Shown here piece after piece: positions 59,101 through 64,000 of a stretch of DNA of 64,000 bases. A program made the translations under genes and the position numbers. The notes beneath the pieces were generated by a model. That model was not told the DNA's origin and made no database searches. It saw only the letters and a program-made list of their open reading frames with translations. Source of the stretch: Anaeromyces robustus (taxonomy: Eukaryota; Neocallimastigomycota; Neocallimastigomycetes; Neocallimastigales; Neocallimastigaceae); the NCBI GenBank assembly GCA_002104895.1, contig MCFG01000019.1:252501-316500 (forward strand), given 5' to 3'. The first letter of the stretch is position 1. Every line of letters begins with the position of its first letter.

Positions 59101-60285
59101 ACTGATTTCAATGACGAAATAGACAAAAGTGGTAATAAAAAAAGTTATCAATTTGGTACGAAAGTACTTTATGAACCTACAGTAGATGATTATAAGAGAA
59201 TTTTAGTAGATGATGAAAATATTGAATATGAAACTGATGCTTTACAATTAATTATTAGTAAAATTAAACCTGAACAATATGTTGATTTTGAAAAGGCCAT
59301 AGCATTGAAAAAAAGTATTATAAAATGTCAACCTCCGTCATTTAGAATTCAAGATGAAATTGAAGATTATGAATATTTATATGGTGAAATTCTCAAGAAT
59401 ATTAATAGTAAAATTGTTAGTACAAAGTTAATTGAATCTGATGAAAATTCCTTATATAGAAATTTCTATAATTTTATACGTGTAGCCGCTGAAGTTGATG
59501 ATCATATAAATATAGATAACATGGATAATGATGATGAAGGCGAATTAAATTTTTCTACTTTATATAGAGATGATGATGGTAAACCTATTGAAAATAATTC
59601 TGATGCCTTATTTGCCAAATTAGAAGTTACTTTTACTGATGTAATGGATTCAATGGTCCAAGGAGCAATTGAAAATGGTTATGTGGAAGAAGATAAAGAT
59701 GGTAATTATATCTACTTGGATAATAATGAAATTATTAATCTTCGAAAGAGAAATTTAAATAAATTATCCAAGAATTTCAGTAGAACTAATAGTACCTTTA
59801 ATTTAAAGAAAAGAAAGATTATCGATAAACGTGCAGAACTAGATTTTGAAAAAGAAGTTGCTAAAGCTGTAGAAGCAACCAAATCATTGGATTATGCACA
59901 TCGTTTTGCAAAAGGACATACATCTAGTAACTTTAGAAATGTTTCTTACTCAAATCAAAATCAATATAGTCAATCTGGAACTGTAACTACTAGAATTACA
60001 GGAGGTGTTAATAGAATATATACTGTAAGAGTAACAGATGTAAAGAAGACCGGTGTACTATCTCATGTTGTTACAAAATCTACTCTTTATATGAAAGACG
60101 GAAAAGTGTTAAGAAGAACTGATCGTGTTACTAAATACAATAAACGTCTTAATGGTGTAAAAGCAACAAGATTATCAACAAATGTTCGTGAAAGAGGTAG
60201 AACATATAGTAGACAAAAATCAGGAAAAGGAAAACTTTCTAAATTGAAAAAAATGTTTTCTAGTAAAAAGAATACAAGAAAATAA
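56137..60285 (+). CDS. P2: giant secreted protein of unknown family, divergent partner of L2
   Basis: 1382 aa from the ATG at 56137 (MNWKYLILLFTYIIITYC); an in-frame TTG nine bases upstream is not a likely start in a eukaryote. Signal peptide about 1-18. It shares with P1 the N-terminal LAALILAAA and QQIIPSLR motifs, the AACGIDF and NLICDRYD cysteine stretches, the FIEKRLN segment, a LISNYNDL stretch and a basic C-terminus. It is Asn/Asp/Glu/Lys-rich and carries several KR or KRK sites (FSKRNL, LVKRDS, TTKRSE, LKKRKIIDKRAE) that suggest proprotein cleavage. The last 130 residues turn Arg/Lys/Ser/Thr-rich (RVTKYNKRLNG, KKMFSSKKNTRK). No known fold is recognised. It is head-to-head with L2, and a broken relative lies just downstream. 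Confidence 0.85.
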   Translation: MNWKYLILLFTYIIITYCEYVDFASEELAALILAAANPDGSIATEIIPENNPKNETRPITIDVSSLGRGGELMNIQQIIPSLRNLEGDKLNKKFKELYDLANRVYNRFIDPAADQVENINGYDVLRYIIFNEDEKTGAFDSIGLCNNDVKTRIMFVPNDSAITMMKHFIANADYDDFYDIDINNFDKLNKKIKSSWKSDHFNLPSEELSKVLTIKCIQTYACKFNFMFEDKSEEEINNQINNISFNIIETTDKNNNKYYSLLINKDIEYQIIYAFTIKYDGNKYSTDERFPARLVDYNEIGKTVEQYHMNHNEESNEIERDGINLIAACGIDFVVGKGNDKQYLLPEDYISKDDNEIKMDSVKDILITANFANNKDFKTFNKNGKNLICDRYDISYATTKMETKRFIEKRLNYRETDSLSDNQLMDLNALFQIMALKDLFIDPMEHFINGMLHYTNTPEYLSQISDFEESRYLAAYTQTKLNKRLGSKSKGLKNFAAPITSYDLKGATLKADEILKNNSNEFSKRNLPSFELVKRDSESEQKKLIKQWMDIVDTYEDIIKSADMNFMEDSKTFLASFYEVLLEFNNRQIYDIVDEIKSKKDNNNNDDMFADEDPFKVAKSNIQNILLLENYFQICLRSHLEKYGMETLLDENGRYLFRNLPDIGVEASKNINVLNNLYETTLEDIFDLIDDALASTDMDNSLRYGNTVDTLSTTKRSEQSEYLEIDGDYIADEIEVIEHKDLPIKDRLRNLLIDVNSIITSIEIHNNDENEPINGSETFDSINGALIRKYKEAYPDDKEIQGMINDEVENENENESSSKANLKLKRILSNVEDNDLNEYIVNNVDSKYYLKRIFSRMRLEITANAKKNAMYDGTEEDDDYVMGNIDLEIIKKLNVLCDKIYKKLDNYLKKTNPEGNEEEGEHLLELISNYNDLMSYIYSEQIINENYFVDFVDSSDITEIMNYIFLKDLINAINKTIKSNPELFKNGITDFNDEIDKSGNKKSYQFGTKVLYEPTVDDYKRILVDDENIEYETDALQLIISKIKPEQYVDFEKAIALKKSIIKCQPPSFRIQDEIEDYEYLYGEILKNINSKIVSTKLIESDENSLYRNFYNFIRVAAEVDDHINIDNMDNDDEGELNFSTLYRDDDGKPIENNSDALFAKLEVTFTDVMDSMVQGAIENGYVEEDKDGNYIYLDNNEIINLRKRNLNKLSKNFSRTNSTFNLKKRKIIDKRAELDFEKEVAKAVEATKSLDYAHRFAKGHTSSNFRNVSYSNQNQYSQSGTVTTRITGGVNRIYTVRVTDVKKTGVLSHVVTKSTLYMKDGKVLRRTDRVTKYNKRLNGVKATRLSTNVRERGRTYSRQKSGKGKLSKLKKMFSSKKNTRK

Positions 60286-60950
60286 GAAGAAAAAAAATGA
60301 AATTTTTAAGTAATATTTAATATTTTATAGAAAAAAAAATTAATATGAAATGAAAATATAAAATGAAATGAAAATAAAAATAAAAAAAAATAATATGAAA
60401 TGAAAATATAAAATGAAATAAAAATAAAAATAAAGAAAAAATAAAATAGAATATAAAAATAGGATATAAAAATAGGATATAAAAAATAAAATAGGATATA
60501 AAAAATAAAATAAAATATAAAAAATAGATATAATAAAATAGATTAGTAAAACATATAGTAAAATTATTTAATTCTTTTTTATTTAATTATTTATTTTTGT
60601 TTATTTATAAATAAATGAATATAAATATAGTTAAATAAGAATAGAATTAAATAGAAAAGGATTAATTTCAAGTCTAAAAAATAAAATAAAATAAAATAAA
60701 TAAATAAAAAATAGAAATAAAAAAATAAATAAATAAATAAATAAATTAATAAATAAATAAATAAATAAATAAATAAAAAAGGAATATATTCATAAAAATA
60801 TTAATTATAAAATAAATAATTATTGTTTAAAGAATATTTACAATGATATATTAATTTCAAATATATATATTTATGTTGTGAATTGTATTGTTGAATATCT
60901 ATATTTTATATCTTGTCGTAATTATATATTGGTGTTTATTCTTCATGCTC
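60286..60950. other. A+T-rich spacer with simple repeats
   Basis: (AAATAAAATG)-like and AGGATATAAAAA repeats follow P2. GGATTAATTTCAAGTCTA plus A-rich DNA at 60659-60690 looks like another LINE 3' end. No gene. Confidence 0.6.
60659..60690 (+). mobile_element. Probable LINE 3' end remnant
   Basis: GGATTAATTTCAAGTCTA followed by an A-rich tail, close to AAGATTAATCCTAGTCTA of the copies at 40785 and 41904. Confidence 0.45.
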
Positions 60951-61751
60951 GTTTATTCCTGAACCCTTGATATACAATTATATTCTTTTCGTTAATTTAA
61001 CTTCTTTTTTTGGGAAAAAATATGCTGATAGTAACACTTACTTCCCGCAAAAAAGATGGAGAAGCCAGACTTGCTGCATTTGATGAGTTAGAAAAATGGT
61101 TCAAATTCTATAGTAAAGATAACTACCCTGCTGTTCTTATGGAAGACTTTAATATACCTCGTTATCTTCTTAATAATTATATTTCAAAAAACTTTCCTAC
61201 CTGGATGGTAACTTTGACTTATGGAAATGTTCCTACTTACTTTTATGATTTTAAATCTTCATATATTGATCATATTTTTGAAGTTGTTATTTGATTGGTA
61301 TAAATCAACACCTTTTATTACCAAGAGTATCGACGACAAATCGATAAGACATAATAATATCTCGAATTGCGATATCATTTCAACCACAGGACCTTCGAAG
61401 TTATCTTCTTTTATTAGAAATGATAGCGATTACTCAAGAAAGAGTTTATTGGACACCACACTATCTTTAATTTAGATGTTACTTCTTTGTTTTATATTAT
61501 TTTACCATTTAGAGAAGAGTAAAATCCGAATAGTATCCTACATTGAAATTATAATTATTTCAGAAATTTATTATATTTTTCTTTATATTAAATTTATTTT
61601 ATAGATTTCTTAGATAGTACTTTTTTTTATTTTAATTTTTTTTTTTTTATCTATTAAATTTAAATGTATTAATAATTATTTTTAATAAATAAAAAACATG
61701 GAAGTGTATTCTCTTCCTTTAGTCTAAAAAAAAAAAAAAAAAAAAAAAAAA
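60950..61751 (+). mobile_element. Internally deleted LINE copy: endonuclease domain plus 3' end
   Basis: The plus strand at 61010-61294 encodes part of an APE-type endonuclease: RKKDGEARLAAFDELEKWF, then LMEDFNIPRYLLNNY, then YIDHIF. The family motif is normally GDFN, here EDFN. Further scraps continue to about 61475. The reverse transcriptase is absent; the copy passes to a 3'UTR-like stretch ending TTTAGTCTA and a poly(A) of about 27 at 61725-61751. The 5' edge is uncertain. The ORF at 61010 has no ATG at its listed beginning. Inactive. Confidence 0.7.
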
Positions 61752-62879
61752 CTACAACAGATGATTATAAGAGAATTTTGGTAGATGATGAAAATAATGA
61801 ATATGTAAGTAATGCTTTAAAAATAATTATTAGTAAAATTAAACTTGAACAATTTGTTGATTTTGAAAAAGCTATATTATTGAATAAAAAATATTATAAA
61901 ATGTCAACCTCCGTCATTTAGAATTCAAGATGAAGTTGAAAATTATGAATATTTATATGGTGAAATTCTCAATAATATCAATAGTAAAATTATTAATACA
62001 AAATTTACTGAATCATATGAAAATTCGTTATATAGAAATTTCTATAATTTTATGCGTGAAGTAGGAAAAGGTGATAAACATGTAGATTTAAGTAATATTG
62101 ATAATGATGAAAAAACAGGCAGATTAGATTTTTTCACCATATATAAGGATGATAATGGTAATCCTATTAAAAATGATTGTGACACCTTATTTAACAGTAT
62201 AGGAAATACATTGATTGAAATAATGGATGAATTTGTCCAGGAAGGTATTGAATATGGTTATATTAAGGAAGATGAAAATGGTGATTATATCATTTTAGAT
62301 GATACAAAAAATGGTAATCTCCTAAAGAGAAATTTAAATATGTTATATAAAAATTTCTACAAAACTAATAGTACAGTTAATTTAGAAAAGAGAAAAACTT
62401 TTATTAAACGTCAGGATCCAAACAATTTTGAAATTCATATTGAGAATGCTGTACAAGCAATTAGATCATTACAATATGGAAAAAATTTGGGAAAAGAAGA
62501 TTGTGCTGATATGTTAAATAGTCAATTATATATGGACTATAATACTGATTCAGATAAAAATATAAGAACTGATATATATCCAAGTGTTGGTAGTACAGTA
62601 ATACGTATTAAACAGACAAAGTTGATTCAAGGAACATCTCAATTAATTAGAGCATCTGATGTATATGTAGGAAGTATGCCATTCAACCAAGGAGAAGTAA
62701 TCCTAAGATTTGATACTAAAACATCAAATTATGCTCCAGATTTATCAATATTACAAAATGTTGGTAGTATGAGTAATGTAAAAAAAGTAAAACCAAAAAA
62801 TAAAATTAGTTGTTTTGGTGCTTGTTTAATGAGAACTAATTCTAACCATAGAAATAATGGAAAAAAACCAAAGAAATAA
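61752..62879 (+). pseudogene. psi-P: 5'-less paralogue of P2 abutting a LINE poly(A)
   Basis: It starts directly after the LINE poly(A) with TTDDYKRILVDDEN, matching P2 at PTVDDYKRILVDDEN (about residue 1045), and follows P2 to the end. A 275-codon stretch (62052-62879) is still open: KGDKHVDLSNIDNDE, LLKRNLNMLYKNF, then a diverged basic tail SMSNVKKVKPKNK. It has no signal peptide, no N-terminal three quarters and at least one further break, so it is treated as a fossil. Divergence from P2 is substantial, so the duplication is older than the psi-L event. Confidence 0.82.
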
Positions 62880-62918
62880 TAGAAAATAAAATAAAATAAA
62901 ATAAAATAAAAACAAAAT

Positions 62919-63035
62919 TTATAGAAAATAAAAACAAATTTTGTAGAAAATAAAAATAAATTTGTAGAAAATAAAAATAAATTTTGTAGAAAATAAAAAT
63001 AAATAAATAAAAATAAAATTTGTAGAAAATAAAAA
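62919..63035. repeat. TTTGTAGAAAATAAAAATAAA minisatellite
   Basis: About five copies of a 20-24-bp unit directly downstream of psi-P. Confidence 0.85.
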
Positions 63036-63470
63036 TAAATAAAATAAAAATTAAATAAAAATTAAATAATATAAATAAAATAAAATAAAAGTAAAAAAAA
63101 AAATTAAAATAAAATAAAAATTAAATAATAAATATAATTAAATAATATATATAATTAAAAATAAATGTAAAAAATTAAATAAAGATAAAAATATAAAATA
63201 TAAAATAAGTTAGTTTACTGTTATTTTTAATAAAATAAAAATCTTCATAGGCAAGTATTTATTAATCAAAGATTTAAAGTAATAAAAAATTTATATCAAA
63301 TTTTTTAATATTAATTGTTAATTCTTTTTTTTTTTTCAAGGGGAATCATTCCTATATTAATTTATATTGAAATCTCTATTCCATTTTTCACTAACAATTT
63401 TTATTTTAATATTATTAATATTCCTTTATTTTAATTTGGTGATTTAATAATACTAAAAAAAAAAAAAATC

Positions 63471-63503
<33 letters not shown>

Positions 63504-63660
63504 ATGTTTGAAAATATAAAATTTAATAAATATTAAAGTTTAAATAAAAAAATTGTGATTCAAGAAAAAAAATTTTTATTTTTTTTTTTAATATAATTTT
63601 ATATTAAATTATAACTAATTATATTTATAAATTAGAAAAAAAATTTTTTTTAATAATACA

Positions 63661-63663
63661 TTT

Positions 63664-63727
<64 letters not shown>

Positions 63728-63729
63728 TT
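63661..63729. repeat. (TTTA)n microsatellite
   Basis: About 17 uninterrupted tetranucleotide units. Confidence 0.95.
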
Positions 63730-64000
63730 AAATATATTATTATTTATTATAGGATGAATAATTTTTTCTTCAATTTATAAATAAAATAAAGTATTATAAT
63801 GTAATATATAATTTATATTATATATCAATATATATTATACTATATATATTATTATATTATATATATTATATATAATATTTAATAATTTTTTTTTTAATAT
63901 TTTTAATACTTTTATATATAAATAAATTATAAATAAATATTAATTTTAATTCAATATTACTGATGACAATAAAGGGGAAAAAAAATTTTTTTAATATAAA

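Larger units (their letters stand above)
62880..64000. other. A+T-rich spacer with minisatellite and microsatellites
   Basis: Simple repeats only; no gene seen up to the window end. It includes a poly-T run at 63475-63502 and (TTTA)n at 63661-63729. Confidence 0.75.

Noticed and set aside
61010-61294. 94-codon ORF as an independent gene
   Set aside because: It is an endonuclease fragment of a LINE copy with no proper start codon.

Overview
The window looks like a nuclear contig of an anaerobic gut fungus (Neocallimastigomycota; relatives of Piromyces, Neocallimastix and Anaeromyces). Spacers are almost pure A+T with long homopolymers and short-unit repeats, and coding DNA is only slightly richer in G+C. 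Introns are spliceosomal GT..AG. One gene encodes a glycoside hydrolase with two N-terminal fungal dockerins, a hallmark of the cellulosomes of this phylum. All assignments are by reading; no database search was run.

Layout. 1-281: 3' end of ATG8 (+). 1422-4348: an eight-exon MGS1/WRNIP1 clamp-associated AAA+ ATPase gene (-), with one extra base in a homopolymer of its first exon. 6431-7534: a small secreted protein of eight YG-x2-EGR repeats (-). 9820-10333: a decayed LINE fragment. 12216-14090: double-dockerin GH30 enzyme (-). 14200-17980: gene-free, with a nested foldback structure.

The main system lies between 17.9 and 60.3 kb. Two giant secreted lectin-like proteins (L1, 17982-23933, 1983 aa; L2, 42719-49510, 2263 aa; both -) each lie head-to-head with a giant secreted protein of unknown family (P1, 27848-31993, 1381 aa; P2, 56137-60285, 1382 aa; both +). 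The L proteins share a signal peptide, paired Ser/Thr-rich blocks around about 22 heptads of the form N-x-I-A, dibasic sites, bulb-lectin-like repeats, a poly-Thr linker and two ricin-B-type trefoils. L1, L2 and P1 share a TATA-type promoter motif, and the L1 and L2 upstream regions share the order of several other elements. This reads as a duplicated, divergently transcribed, probably co-regulated two-gene cassette whose role I cannot name; attachment to plant or microbial glycans is the simplest inference. Broken C-terminal copies of each member lie nearby (psi-L, about 35985-37888; psi-P, about 61752-62879).

Cytosolic-type ankyrin-repeat genes (33838-35568 and 38062-39282, both -) and an ankyrin relic (about 32895-33245) sit between the two cassettes. 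LINE copies sharing an AGTCTA-poly(A) 3' end are scattered through the window, including one with a 5' inversion and target-site duplication (40771-41769) and one reduced to 17 nt plus poly(A) (41868-41920). The rest is A+T-rich spacer with microsatellites, minisatellites and hairpins.
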